Assembly: GCF_900079725.1 (NCBI RefSeq)
Contig: NZ_LT599032.1
Location: forward strand, 3,396,155-3,460,154
From: an uncultured Dysgonomonas sp.
GTDB taxonomy: Bacteria; Bacteroidota; Bacteroidia; Bacteroidales; Dysgonomonadaceae
Reading direction: 5' to 3'
DNA length: 64,000 nt
Positions within the stretch are counted from its first letter, which is position 1; the number at the start of each line of letters is the position of its first letter. The notes beneath the pieces are model-generated. The model was not told where the DNA came from. It did not search any database and saw only the letters and a program-made list of their open reading frames with translations. A program made the translations under genes and the position numbers. Positions 44,496 to 53,379 of the stretch are shown in pieces.

Positions 44496-45692
44496 ATGAA
44501 ACTATATTTATTTATAATCCTGTCTTTATTATTATCTCCGGGTATCTTTGCCCAGTCAGTATGGACGGAGGAGATTCAGCCTGTAGAGGTTAGCGGATAT
44601 TACAATATCCAACTCGGACAAGGAATAATAGCGAAGTCTTTGGATAGCGATTTGTCCGATCTGAAAATTCTGGATAGTAAAAACAACGAAGTTCCCTATT
44701 TCCTGCGTTCTGTAAATCCCATACGGGAGATAAGCCGGTTCGAGAATTATAATCTGAAACAGAATCAGGTAAAAGACAGCCTGAATATTGTTACAATAGA
44801 CAATCAGGAAAAAGAAGATATAAACCGTTTTTACATTATTATCCGCAAAGCAGATGTGAGTAAGTATGCATCTTTACGCGGAAGTAACGATCAGAAACAA
44901 TGGTATATTGTCAGGCAAAAGACGAGTATATCGGGCTTCGGTGATGCAGACGAGGTACTGATTCTGGACTTTCCGAAAGGAAATTACAGGTATTATGAGA
45001 TAACGCTTGAAAATAACCAGAACAGTCCGCTGGAAGTCCTTAAAGTAGGAAAGATAAAAAACTCCAATATATACGCTCAATTTACAGAATTACAGTTGGG
45101 GCACTTTTTGCAAAAGGAGAGTATCTCCGACAAAAGAACATATATAACTTTCCCGGATTCTCAGGAGACATATCGTATTAGTAAGTTGGAGATAGGTATA
45201 AACAACAAGGCTTATTATTTCCGCCATGCTGTAATGTCAGATTCCATATCTCACAGCCGTGTTACATTTGACCTCTCCTCAAAAGGAAATAATACATTCT
45301 TTATAAACAGTTTCTTGTTCAGTCGTAATACTTCTATTGCAATAGAGAATCACAATAATCCACCTCTCAAAGTAGATTCCGTGAAGGCTTACGGTCTTAA
45401 CCGCTATGTATGTGCATATCTGGAAGAAGGACAAAGTTATATTATTAGGGTAGGGTCAAAGGATAAGACACCCCCTAAATACGATATTGAATACTTTCAG
45501 AACGATATTCCGGCTGACCTTCCTGTCATCAAGACCAATAACCTACAAAGTATAGTTGCCAAAAATGCTGAGCAGGCCAGGGAGTTTTCGTGGATAGAAA
45601 AACCTGTATTTCTTTGGGGAGTAATTGTTATTATAGGCTTATTTCTCCTGTTCATCTGTGTAAAGATGATCAAGGAAATGAAAAAGAAGTAG
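44496..45692 (+). CDS. DUF3999 family exported protein
   Basis: 398 residues with a signal peptide (KLYLFIILSLLLSPGIFAQS), a large beta-rich periplasmic part (SLDSDLSDLKILDSKNNEVP, GNYRYYEITLENNQNSPLEV) and a C-terminal membrane helix (VFLWGVIVIIGLFLLFICVK) with a short basic tail. It fits the DUF3999 proteins that travel with DUF2339. Its ATG follows the DUF2339 stop directly, so the two are translationally coupled and probably form a complex. Function is unknown. Confidence 0.85.
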   Translation: MKLYLFIILSLLLSPGIFAQSVWTEEIQPVEVSGYYNIQLGQGIIAKSLDSDLSDLKILDSKNNEVPYFLRSVNPIREISRFENYNLKQNQVKDSLNIVTIDNQEKEDINRFYIIIRKADVSKYASLRGSNDQKQWYIVRQKTSISGFGDADEVLILDFPKGNYRYYEITLENNQNSPLEVLKVGKIKNSNIYAQFTELQLGHFLQKESISDKRTYITFPDSQETYRISKLEIGINNKAYYFRHAVMSDSISHSRVTFDLSSKGNNTFFINSFLFSRNTSIAIENHNNPPLKVDSVKAYGLNRYVCAYLEEGQSYIIRVGSKDKTPPKYDIEYFQNDIPADLPVIKTNNLQSIVAKNAEQAREFSWIEKPVFLWGVIVIIGLFLLFICVKMIKEMKKK

Positions 45693-45780
45693 CCGTGGAG
45701 TGATATAATCAGAATTACTTTATCTATATGTATAAGCTTTTAGCCGTTAGCTGATAGCTATTAGCTCTTTGAAATATTAG

Positions 45781-46117
45781 TAATAAGTTGAAAAAGTGTA
45801 ACCTTTGTTACTTTTTGGGGAACTGTTACCTTTTTGCGTCTTAGAGTCTTTGCGAGAAATTTTTAACCACGGAGAACCAACGATCGGCGGAGCCAAAAAG
45901 GAGTCCACGGAGTTTTTAGAAGAAAAAGTGACAATAAAAATTGTGTAAAAAGTGTCAAGTTTGTCAGGTTTTGCACATAAGCTATTGGCTAACAGCTATC
46001 AGCTAAAAGCTGGAATATATGTTACTTTTGTTACCTTTTAATAAAGAAGATGCATCGCTCTGCTCAACATGACAAGCCAATTATTGATTCTTAATTATTA
46101 ATTGTTTTCTGTGTTAC
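45781..46117 (+). repeat. Long inverted repeat, left copy (337 bp)
   Basis: It matches the reverse complement of 51077-51413 end to end without gaps; I count about a dozen mismatches. Recognisable blocks are ggaactgttacctttttgcg, accacggagaaccaacgatc, ggagtccacggagtttttag and gtcaggttttgcacataagc. Weaker similarity continues leftward to about 45740. It has no open frame or transposase and so resembles a dispersed non-coding repeat. Confidence 0.9.
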
Positions 46118-46246
46118 CTTTTAGAGTCGAAAGCAGAGAGTCGAAAGTTGAATTGGAAATCGGCGGAGCCAAAATGGTTGATGAGAAGTAGAAATAAGAC
46201 CTTGTTGTTAACTAATAACTGTTGACTGTTAACTGATAAATTTCCC

Positions 46247-46254
46247 TATCTTTG
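46247..46254 (+). promoter_or_regulatory. -7 element of the rlmD-like gene
   Basis: TATCTTTG fits the consensus; TTG at 46222-46224 is a possible -33. The leader would be about 23 nt. Confidence 0.55.
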
Positions 46255-46283
46255 CATCCATTTCCGAAACTAAAGAAATATCA

Positions 46284-47699
46284 ATGAGCCGAAAGAAAAA
46301 AGAACTTCCTCTTATAGAGAATGTGCAGATTGTGGATATAGCTGCTGAAGGCAAAGCCATAGCCAAAGTAGATGATATGGTTGTGTTTATACCTTATGTA
46401 GTACCGGGCGATGTAATCGATTTGCAGATTACCCGGAAAAAAAATAAGTATGCAGAGGGTAAACCTGTCAGGTTTGTTACATATTCTCCTGACCGTGCAG
46501 AGGCGTTCTGTGAACATTTCGGCATCTGTGGAGGATGTAAATGGCAGATACTGCCATATGCGGAACAACTGAAATTCAAGCAGAAACAGGTGACAGACAA
46601 CCTTACCCGTATAGGAAAAGTAGATTTGCCTGAGATTCAACCGATATTAGGTTCGCAAAAGACAGAGTTTTACCGGAACAAGCTGGAATATACTTTCTCA
46701 AATAAGAAGTGGCTTACTTTGGAACAATTACGTTCGGGAGAAAACTTTGCCGATATGAATATGGACGGGCTGGGCTTTCATATTCCGGGGATGTTTGACA
46801 AAGTATTGGATATCAATAAATGCTGGTTGCAAGATGATGTCTCGAATCAGATACGGAACTTTATCCGCCAGTATTGCCATGAAAAAGGATATACCTTTTT
46901 CGATTTGCGAAACAGAGGCGGATTGATGCGCAACCTGATTATCCGTACCTCTACTACCGGCGAATTGATGGTAATTGTAGTATTCTACGATGATGAAAAG
47001 CAACAGCACGAGGATTTACTGAAAGCTATTGCAGATAAGTTCCCTCAGATTACAGCTCTGTTGTATATTGTCAACCAAAAGGCGAATGATACGATTACTG
47101 ATCAGGAAGTGCTGACATGGAAAGGAAATGACTTTATATACGAAGAGATGGAAGGCCTTAAATTCAAGATTGGTCCGAAGTCATTCTACCAGACAAACAG
47201 CGAGCAGGCATATAATTTATATAAAGTGGCCCGTGATTTTGCCCGGCTGGATGGAGATGAACTTGTGTATGACTTATATACGGGAACGGGTACAATTGCT
47301 AACTTTGTGGCGCGCCAGTCGAAAAAAGTTGTTGGTATAGAATATGTGGAAGATGCTATTGAAGATGCCAAATTCAATTCTAAGAATAACAAAATCGATA
47401 ATACGCTATTCTATGCCGGGGATATGAAAGACATACTTACTCAGGACTTCATCAATGAGCATGGCCGTCCGGATGTTATTATCACAGACCCTCCACGCGC
47501 GGGTATGCATGACGATGTTATCAGGTCTATTCTCTTTGCCGAACCTCAGAGGATTGTCTATGTAAGCTGTAATCCTGCTACTCAGGCACGGGACCTGTCT
47601 TTATTGGACGAGAAGTATAGAGTGACAAAAGTTCAGCCGGTAGATATGTTTCCTCATACACATCATGTAGAGAACGTAGTTCTGCTGGAGAAAAGGTAG
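46284..47699 (+). CDS. rlmD: 23S rRNA (uracil-C5)-methyltransferase, RlmD/RumA-like
   Basis: 471 residues. An N-terminal TRAM domain (1-60) binds RNA. The [4Fe-4S] cysteines are in CEHFGICGGCKWQ plus a fourth at NKCWLQ. The SAM-binding motif is VYDLYTGTGTIANFVARQ, with DPPRAGMHDDV and the catalytic nucleophile Cys in YVSCNPATQARDL. It methylates U1939 (or U747, as RlmC/RlmCD members do) of 23S rRNA; which site is not decidable from sequence alone. It converges on the EEP gene with an 17-bp gap. Confidence 0.92.
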   Translation: MSRKKKELPLIENVQIVDIAAEGKAIAKVDDMVVFIPYVVPGDVIDLQITRKKNKYAEGKPVRFVTYSPDRAEAFCEHFGICGGCKWQILPYAEQLKFKQKQVTDNLTRIGKVDLPEIQPILGSQKTEFYRNKLEYTFSNKKWLTLEQLRSGENFADMNMDGLGFHIPGMFDKVLDINKCWLQDDVSNQIRNFIRQYCHEKGYTFFDLRNRGGLMRNLIIRTSTTGELMVIVVFYDDEKQQHEDLLKAIADKFPQITALLYIVNQKANDTITDQEVLTWKGNDFIYEEMEGLKFKIGPKSFYQTNSEQAYNLYKVARDFARLDGDELVYDLYTGTGTIANFVARQSKKVVGIEYVEDAIEDAKFNSKNNKIDNTLFYAGDMKDILTQDFINEHGRPDVIITDPPRAGMHDDVIRSILFAEPQRIVYVSCNPATQARDLSLLDEKYRVTKVQPVDMFPHTHHVENVVLLEKR

Positions 47700-47716
47700 T
47701 ACTATAGTCTGCAGTG

Positions 47717-48865
47717 TTATTTGAAGGCTAGATATGTCCACACCGGATAGTGGTCGGAATACTTGACCTTGTCCACAGTGCAATTATAGGATTCAAAGGC
47801 CCGGGAATGCAGAATAAAGTCTATCCTCACCCAGAAGTAGTTTTCATGGTAGGTAATCCCTTGTCCAAACCCCGAATTAGCATATGAATCGACCAGATCG
47901 CCCTTCATCGTGTGATAAGCGTAGGAGATAGGTGTATCGTTAAAGTCTCCGCAGACAATCGTTGCCTTAGCATCTTGCTTATCTATAAAACTTCTGATAA
48001 GGTTTACTTGTGATTCGCGTATTTGGTATGCTGCACCCAGTCTGTCCTGAAGTGTATTGGCCATCTCATCAAAGGATTCCCTGTCTCTTGTTTTCAGGAA
48101 GTCTTTATAGAGCTTTTTATCTTCCGTAGTTAGCCTGTTCGATTCCAGATGGTTCACAACGAGAGTGACAGTGCGGCGGTCTATTTCCAGTTTGTGTATA
48201 ACAGAGCCGTTGTAAGAACTTTGAATAGGTACCTTTATTGATTCCGTAATCGGGAACTTTGAATAGCAGGCAATACCATAGATATACGATCTTTTTGTCT
48301 TCCTCGGTTTCCCCAATTCAATAATGGAACGGTATGGATAGTCTTTCATTATCTCGTTCAATTCCTGTACTGAAATGATACTACCTTTACCCTTCTTAGT
48401 CGCTACGGCAAACTCCTGAAAGCAAACGATATCGGCATTACTCTGAGTTACATATTCGAATATAGGGTTATTCCGGGCCTTCTCTCCTGTCAGCCAGTTG
48501 AAGCCCCTTACGTTGTAAGTAAGTACCTTTATCTTGTTTGCAGGTATATCTTTTTCCTTAGTCTCCATATGCACAGGAAAGCAGGTAGATATCGGCTGCC
48601 AGCAGGCAAGGATTACAACCAACTGTATTAATGCATATTTCCACCGGAAGAAGACAGTCCAAAGAATGAGATAAGCGATGTTAATAAACAGCAAGATAGG
48701 GAATATTAACCCTAAGTAAGCGATGAAGGTCACTTTAGAGGGAACTACCGACCAAGCTAGTAATGATAGCAGCAATAATATAATTGCTATAATATTGGTT
48801 GCAAAGACGGTATACTTGATGGCTTTGCCTATCTTCTTGCCTAAGAGCTTACTTGTTACTGGCAT
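47717..48865 (-). CDS. Endonuclease/exonuclease/phosphatase-family membrane protein
   Basis: 382 residues: three N-terminal membrane helices (about 15-105), then an EEP catalytic domain with VLTYNVRGFNW, ADIVCFQEFAV (metal Glu), VNHLESNRL, IVCGDFNDTPISYAY and VKYSDHYPVWTYL (catalytic His). It is anchored in the inner membrane with the enzyme domain probably periplasmic. The substrate may be phospholipid or nucleic acid and is unknown. Its start overlaps the upstream rhomboid gene by 17 bp. Confidence 0.9.
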   Translation of the reverse strand: MPVTSKLLGKKIGKAIKYTVFATNIIAIILLLLSLLAWSVVPSKVTFIAYLGLIFPILLFINIAYLILWTVFFRWKYALIQLVVILACWQPISTCFPVHMETKEKDIPANKIKVLTYNVRGFNWLTGEKARNNPIFEYVTQSNADIVCFQEFAVATKKGKGSIISVQELNEIMKDYPYRSIIELGKPRKTKRSYIYGIACYSKFPITESIKVPIQSSYNGSVIHKLEIDRRTVTLVVNHLESNRLTTEDKKLYKDFLKTRDRESFDEMANTLQDRLGAAYQIRESQVNLIRSFIDKQDAKATIVCGDFNDTPISYAYHTMKGDLVDSYANSGFGQGITYHENYFWVRIDFILHSRAFESYNCTVDKVKYSDHYPVWTYLAFK

Positions 48866-49736
48866 CGAATAATCGTTTTTTTTCGGCTGAACTAAGGCTA
48901 TTGTAGCCTGAAGCCTTGAGCTTATCCAGGATACGGTCTATTTCTTCCGATTCATTATATTTTCGCTGATTATATTCGTGGTCAGCTTCATTCTTGTACT
49001 TCACCTTCATCTTAGGATTGGTCTTTGATTTAGGTTTCGTTAAATTGGCAATAAAATCTATTATCTTGTTGACCCAGCGAGTGATGTCCTTGCCCTTCAG
49101 ATATTGCTTCGCATATATATACCCCATCAATGCACCGCCAATGTGTGCTATATGACCACCGGGATTGCTGGTGCTGGAAAGTCCGATAAAATCAAGAACG
49201 AAGATAACCAGAGCTATATAGATGATTTTTATCCGTCCCAGAAAGAGCAGTCCTATTTCGGTATTCGGCCGGTAGAATGCGACCGCAAATATAATTGCCA
49301 TTACCGAAGCTGATGCTCCGATCATCGGGGCGCCATTCATTAGTACAAACATTGGGATTGTGTTGAATGTCAGTACAAAAAGGGCTGCGCCGGCCAATCC
49401 CCCGAGTATATACAGGCTACCAAGGCTTTTAGCGTTGAAATACGAAAGAAATATCTGTCCGAACCAATACAGCATTAACATATTGAACAGTATGTGAAAA
49501 AAGTTCTCATGTACAAACATATATGTTAACGGCGTCCAGAAATGCGTCTTCAATAACTCCAACTGTGCCGGTATGGCTATATAGCTGATAACGAAATCTG
49601 TGATATCTATATTGAAGAGCTTGGTAATGTTAACTGCTATCAATATCAGGAAAACGCATACATTGATGACGATCAGCCGTATCAATACATCTTTTCGCTT
49701 AAGTATAGGTTTTATATTATCCGAAAATATTCCCAT
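48849..49736 (-). CDS. Rhomboid intramembrane serine protease (copy 2)
   Basis: 295 residues with six or so helices. The catalytic Ser is in MIGASASVMAI (GASA), the catalytic His in GGHIAHIGGALMGYIYAK, and the HENFFHILFNMLMLYWFG segment is typical of rhomboids. The cytosolic C-terminal extension of about 80 residues is basic then acidic and ends IDRILDKLKASGYNSLSSAE. That end (SxAEKKRLFxxS) is a familiar tail of Bacteroidota rhomboids. It overlaps both neighbours (20 bp and 17 bp), so the trio is translationally coupled. Confidence 0.93.
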   Translation of the reverse strand: MGIFSDNIKPILKRKDVLIRLIVINVCVFLILIAVNITKLFNIDITDFVISYIAIPAQLELLKTHFWTPLTYMFVHENFFHILFNMLMLYWFGQIFLSYFNAKSLGSLYILGGLAGAALFVLTFNTIPMFVLMNGAPMIGASASVMAIIFAVAFYRPNTEIGLLFLGRIKIIYIALVIFVLDFIGLSSTSNPGGHIAHIGGALMGYIYAKQYLKGKDITRWVNKIIDFIANLTKPKSKTNPKMKVKYKNEADHEYNQRKYNESEEIDRILDKLKASGYNSLSSAEKKRLFDASNK

Positions 49737-50475
49737 TTGTAGTAAATCCTTTTTTGCGCCAATAAAGCAATATGATAAGACCTGTTATAAGCCCTCCAAG
49801 ATGGGCAAAGTGCGCCACATTATCCCCGACTCTATCCACTACGCCTAATGAAAGCTCAATAACACCATATCCGATAACAAACCACTTTGCTTTGATTGGT
49901 ATCGGTGGAAAGAGGAGCATAAGTTCTGCATTAGGGAATAACATCCCAAACGCGACAAGTATTCCAAAAACAGCGCCTGATGCACCCAGCATTGCACCAT
50001 TTAGTAGTCCATTTAAATCGCCGTATAAAGGATCTGAATAATTCAGACCTTGTGCTATTATTGCTGCACCTTCATTGTATACAGTGGAAATTACCTCGTC
50101 AGGTAGAGTAGCTTCTAGCGATTGTAAACGAAAATATGTAACAATCATCTGTAGCGCTGCCGCACCTATCCCTGTAATTATATAATACACAAAGAATTTC
50201 TTAGGTCCCCATACTGTTTCCAATACACGTCCGAACATAAATACGGCGAACATATTGAAGAACAAATGGCTGATGCCACCATGCATAAACATATATGTTA
50301 TGATCTGGTGAGGCATAAACAGGGATGAGGTGATGTAATGAAGAGACAAATAATTGTTCAGGTTCACTATATCTTTCAGCATCACAGTCGCGAAATACGC
50401 TAATACATTTATGATAAGCAGATTCCGTGTTACAACCGGAATGGAACTCATAAAGCCTGCACTATTCTGATTCAT
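49717..50475 (-). CDS. Rhomboid intramembrane serine protease (copy 1)
   Basis: 252 residues. The catalytic Ser is in LGASGAVFGILVAFG and the His in NVAHFAHLGGLITGL. HGGISHLFFNMFAVFMFGRV is the conserved TM2 His-x-x-x-Asn region. It has no long C-terminal tail, unlike its partner encoded 20 bp into its own end. Tandem rhomboids of these two kinds are usual in Bacteroidales. Substrates are unknown. It is the first gene of the rhomboid-rhomboid-EEP operon. Confidence 0.94.
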   Translation of the reverse strand: MNQNSAGFMSSIPVVTRNLLIINVLAYFATVMLKDIVNLNNYLSLHYITSSLFMPHQIITYMFMHGGISHLFFNMFAVFMFGRVLETVWGPKKFFVYYIITGIGAAALQMIVTYFRLQSLEATLPDEVISTVYNEGAAIIAQGLNYSDPLYGDLNGLLNGAMLGASGAVFGILVAFGMLFPNAELMLLFPPIPIKAKWFVIGYGVIELSLGVVDRVGDNVAHFAHLGGLITGLIILLYWRKKGFTTNGNIFG

Positions 50476-50507
50476 TATTTTTCCTTAAAAATTGTTTTTT
50501 CAAAGCC

Positions 50508-50515
50508 CAAAAGTA
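50508..50515 (-). promoter_or_regulatory. -7 element of the rhomboid operon
   Basis: CAAAAGTA reads TACTTTTG on the minus strand; the leader would be about 26 nt. Confidence 0.5.
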
Positions 50516-50620
50516 CTTATATTTTTTCTTTTTCATTCTAAAATGGTATCTACATTTAGATATTTTGCGATTTAGCATGAGTTTTTCCGTTTTTTTTTTA
50601 TGATTATTAAATAAAACACT

Positions 50621-50628
50621 TATATTTG
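50621..50628 (+). promoter_or_regulatory. -7 element of the HU gene
   Basis: TATATTTG fits the consensus exactly and is preceded by a T-rich tract. The leader would be about 68 nt. Confidence 0.6.
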
Positions 50629-50702
50629 AGAGCTAGAAACAGAAATAGAGTAAAACGTAATTTCAGTTATATAATGTTTAATTAATCATTACAAAATTTA
50701 TT

Positions 50703-50969
50703 ATGAACAAGACAGAACTTATCAATGCTATTGCTGAAAAATCAGGCTTGAGCAAAGTGGATTCTAAGAAAGCTTTAGAAGCTTTTATCGAATCAGTAAC
50801 AGGTGAAGTTAAAGCAGGTGGAAAAGTAGCCCTAGTTGGTTTCGGAACATTCTCTGTAACTCAAAAAGCTGCTAGAAAAGGTATTAACCCAAGAACTAAA
50901 GCGGTTATTAACATCCCTGCTAAGAAAACTGTTAAATTTAAAGCTGGAGCTGATTTAGCTGCATTGTAA
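50703..50969 (+). CDS. HU-family DNA-binding protein
   Basis: 88 residues, the standard HU length. The helical dimer half is MNKTELINAIAEKSGLSKVD. The beta-arm follows GKVALVGFGTFSVTQKAARK, then the DNA-inserting Pro region GINPRTKAVINIPAKKTVKF. It is an abundant nucleoid protein that bends DNA and helps site-specific recombinases. It has a single-gene unit with a strong promoter and a terminator, divergent from the rhomboids. Confidence 0.96.
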   Translation: MNKTELINAIAEKSGLSKVDSKKALEAFIESVTGEVKAGGKVALVGFGTFSVTQKAARKGINPRTKAVINIPAKKTVKFKAGADLAAL

Positions 50970-50998
50970 TTTAATTATTACATTTCTAAAAGATAAAG

Positions 50999-51032
50999 AG
51001 CAGAGAAGGATTTCTTTCTCTGCTTTTTCTTT
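50999..51032 (+). terminator. HU terminator
   Basis: AGCAGAGAA (50999-51007) pairs with TTCTCTGCT (51016-51024) across 8 nt, then ttttcttt. Confidence 0.85.
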
Positions 51033-51076
51033 ATATCCATCACTGGACTTTTTTGTAATCTGAAAAAGTAACAAAA

Positions 51077-51413
51077 GTAACACAGAAAACAATTAATAAT
51101 TAATAATGAATAATTGGCTTGTTATGTTGAGCAGAGCGAAGCTTCTTCTTTATTAAAAAGTAACAAAAGTAACACTTATTTCAGCTTTTAGCTAATGGCT
51201 GTTAGCCAATAGCTTATGTGCAAAACCTGACAAACCTGACACTTTTTACACAATTTTTATTGTCACTTTTTCTTCTAAAAACTCCGTGGACTCCTTTTTG
51301 GCTCCGCCGATCGTTGGTTCTCCGTGATTAAAAATTTCTCGCAAAGACTCTAAGACGCAAAAAGGTAACAGTTCCCCAAAAAGTAACAAAGGTTACACTT
51401 TTTCAACTTATTA
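51077..51413 (-). repeat. Long inverted repeat, right copy (337 bp)
   Basis: The reverse complement of 45781-46117 with about a dozen mismatches and no gaps. The two copies bracket 46118-51076, holding rlmD, EEP, both rhomboids and HU. Recombination between them would invert that 5-kb block. Confidence 0.9.
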
Positions 51414-51534
51414 CTTAAAACTTACTACTTATTTCAATATTTCAAAGAGCTATCAGCTAACAGCTAAAGGCTACCGGCTCTTACTCTATAGATAAAACTT
51501 CTCTGCTTTTATAAGCTTTATAGATAGTTTTTTA

Positions 51535-51542
51535 TAATTTTG
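51535..51542 (+). promoter_or_regulatory. -7 element of argS
   Basis: TAATTTTG fits the consensus; the leader would be about 30 nt. Confidence 0.5.
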
Positions 51543-51578
51543 CAAACTCAATAATGAAAATAATAAATAATCAATATA

Positions 51579-53375
51579 ATGAAGATTGAAGCCAGGTTGC
51601 AGGAAAACGTAATAAAGGGAATCGAAACCCTATACGGACAGACGATATCGTCCGGGCAGGCCTCATTACAAAAGACAAAAAAAGAATTTGAAGGTCACCT
51701 TACCCTTGTAGTTTTCCCTTTTTTGAAAATGTCAAAAAAAGGGCCTGAGCAAACCGCACAGGAGATAGGGGAGTGGCTTGTGGCAAACACATCGGAAGTA
51801 GAAAGCTTTAATGTGATAAAGGGCTTCTTAAACCTGACTATAGCCGGAGCATGCTGGTTGCAAGAACTTAATTCTATACATTCTGTAGCGAATTATGGGA
51901 TCCATGAGGTGAAAGCCGATGCCCCGTTGGTTATGATAGAATATTCTTCACCAAATACCAATAAACCTTTACACTTGGGACATGTGCGTAACAATCTGCT
52001 TGGCTTTGCTCTGTCCGAAGTGTTAAAAGCAAATGGTAAAAGAGTACTAAAAACCAATATAGTAAACGACCGTGGTATTCATATCTGCAAATCCATGTTG
52101 GCATGGCAGAAATGGGGAAATGGAGAGACCCCCGAATCGAGCAGTAAGAAAGGAGACCATCTGGTAGGCGACTATTATGTATTGTTCGACAGGCATTATA
52201 AAGCCGAGCTGGCAGAATTGCAGGAAGGTGGCTTGCCGAAAGAAGAAGCGGAAACCCAATCCAAGCTGATGGCCGAAGCCCGCGAAATGCTTCGCAAGTG
52301 GGAAGCCGGAGACGCCGATACGGTTTACTTATGGAAAATGATGAATTCATGGGTTTATGCAGGTTTTGATGAAACATATAAGAAACTGGGAGTAGACTTT
52401 AATGAAATATATTACGAATCGGAAACTTATCTGGATGGAAAAGAAACAGTTCTCGATGGGTTGAAAAGAGGTGTCTTCTACCAGAAAGAAGATGGTTCGG
52501 TGTGGGCTGATCTTACTGCCGAAGGGCTGGATCACAAATTGCTTCTCCGCAGCGATGGCACTTCCGTTTATATGACTCAGGATATAGGTACTGCTCAGCA
52601 ACGCTTTGCGGCGCATAAAGACCTGAGTGAAATGATCTATGTGGTAGGCAACGAGCAGAATTACCATTTTCAAGTGCTATCCATCGTTTTGGATAAACTG
52701 GGTTATGAATTTGGCAAGGGACTTGTACATTTTTCATACGGTATGGTGGAGCTTCCCGAAGGTAAGATGAAATCGCGCGAAGGTACGGTTGTGGATGCTG
52801 ATGATCTTGTCGAAGAAATGGTTTCTACAGCCAAAGTAACATCCGAAGAACTGGGTAAGCTGGATGGTGCTACAGAAGATGAAGCAAACAATATTGCCCG
52901 TATCGTAGGAATGGGGGCATTGAAATATTTTATTTTGAAGGTAGATCCTAAAAAGAATATGACCTTCAACCCGAAAGAATCTATTGATTTTAACGGAAAT
53001 ACAGGACCGTTTATACAATATACATACGCACGTATTCAGTCGGTGATCCGTAAGGCCGGTGAACAGGGAGTATCTATTCCGGTTTCTTTACCTACTGATA
53101 TAGTACTGACGGCAAAAGAAGAAAGCCTTATACAACTCGCCGCCGAATATGCAGCTGTTGTAAAACAGGCAGGAGATGAATACAACCCTGCATTAATTGC
53201 AAATTATATATATGAATTAGTGAAAGAATATAATCAGTTCTATCATGATTATACAATACTGAAAGAGGAAAATACTGCATTGAAAGATTTCCGTCTCGTC
53301 CTTTCACAAGAGGTTGGGAAAATAGTAAAAAGTGGTATGTCCCTGTTAGGTATTGAAGTTCCCGACCGGATGTAA
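51579..53375 (+). CDS. argS: Arginyl-tRNA synthetase
   Basis: Charges tRNA-Arg with arginine. 598 residues. The N-terminal additional domain is at about 1-110. The class I HIGH motif is HLGH in SPNTNKPLHLGHVRNN (near 125-140) and the KMSKS-like loop is GKMKSREGTVVDADDL. The C-terminal helical anticodon-binding domain ends in LSQEVGKIVKSGMSLLGIEV and PDRM, the usual ArgS terminus. It converges on the lipoprotein gene with a 4-bp gap. Confidence 0.97.
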   Translation: MKIEARLQENVIKGIETLYGQTISSGQASLQKTKKEFEGHLTLVVFPFLKMSKKGPEQTAQEIGEWLVANTSEVESFNVIKGFLNLTIAGACWLQELNSIHSVANYGIHEVKADAPLVMIEYSSPNTNKPLHLGHVRNNLLGFALSEVLKANGKRVLKTNIVNDRGIHICKSMLAWQKWGNGETPESSSKKGDHLVGDYYVLFDRHYKAELAELQEGGLPKEEAETQSKLMAEAREMLRKWEAGDADTVYLWKMMNSWVYAGFDETYKKLGVDFNEIYYESETYLDGKETVLDGLKRGVFYQKEDGSVWADLTAEGLDHKLLLRSDGTSVYMTQDIGTAQQRFAAHKDLSEMIYVVGNEQNYHFQVLSIVLDKLGYEFGKGLVHFSYGMVELPEGKMKSREGTVVDADDLVEEMVSTAKVTSEELGKLDGATEDEANNIARIVGMGALKYFILKVDPKKNMTFNPKESIDFNGNTGPFIQYTYARIQSVIRKAGEQGVSIPVSLPTDIVLTAKEESLIQLAAEYAAVVKQAGDEYNPALIANYIYELVKEYNQFYHDYTILKEENTALKDFRLVLSQEVGKIVKSGMSLLGIEVPDRM

Positions 53376-53379
53376 TACT

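Larger units (their letters stand above)
45693..46283. other. Repeat-filled intergenic with rlmD promoter
   Basis: No gene. Most of it is the left copy of the 337-bp inverted repeat plus further 'gttagctgatagctattagc' units. The last 90 bp hold 'gttaactaataactgttgac' type repeats and the rlmD promoter. Confidence 0.75.
50970..51578. other. Repeat-filled intergenic with HU terminator and argS promoter
   Basis: No gene. It contains the HU terminator, the right copy of the 337-bp inverted repeat, further 'agctatcagctaacagctaa' units to about 51471, and the argS promoter. Confidence 0.75.

Noticed and set aside
45781-51413. Composite transposon with 337-bp ends
   Set aside because: The enclosed genes are ordinary chromosomal ones and neither the ends nor the interior encode a transposase. 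No target-site duplication was evident.
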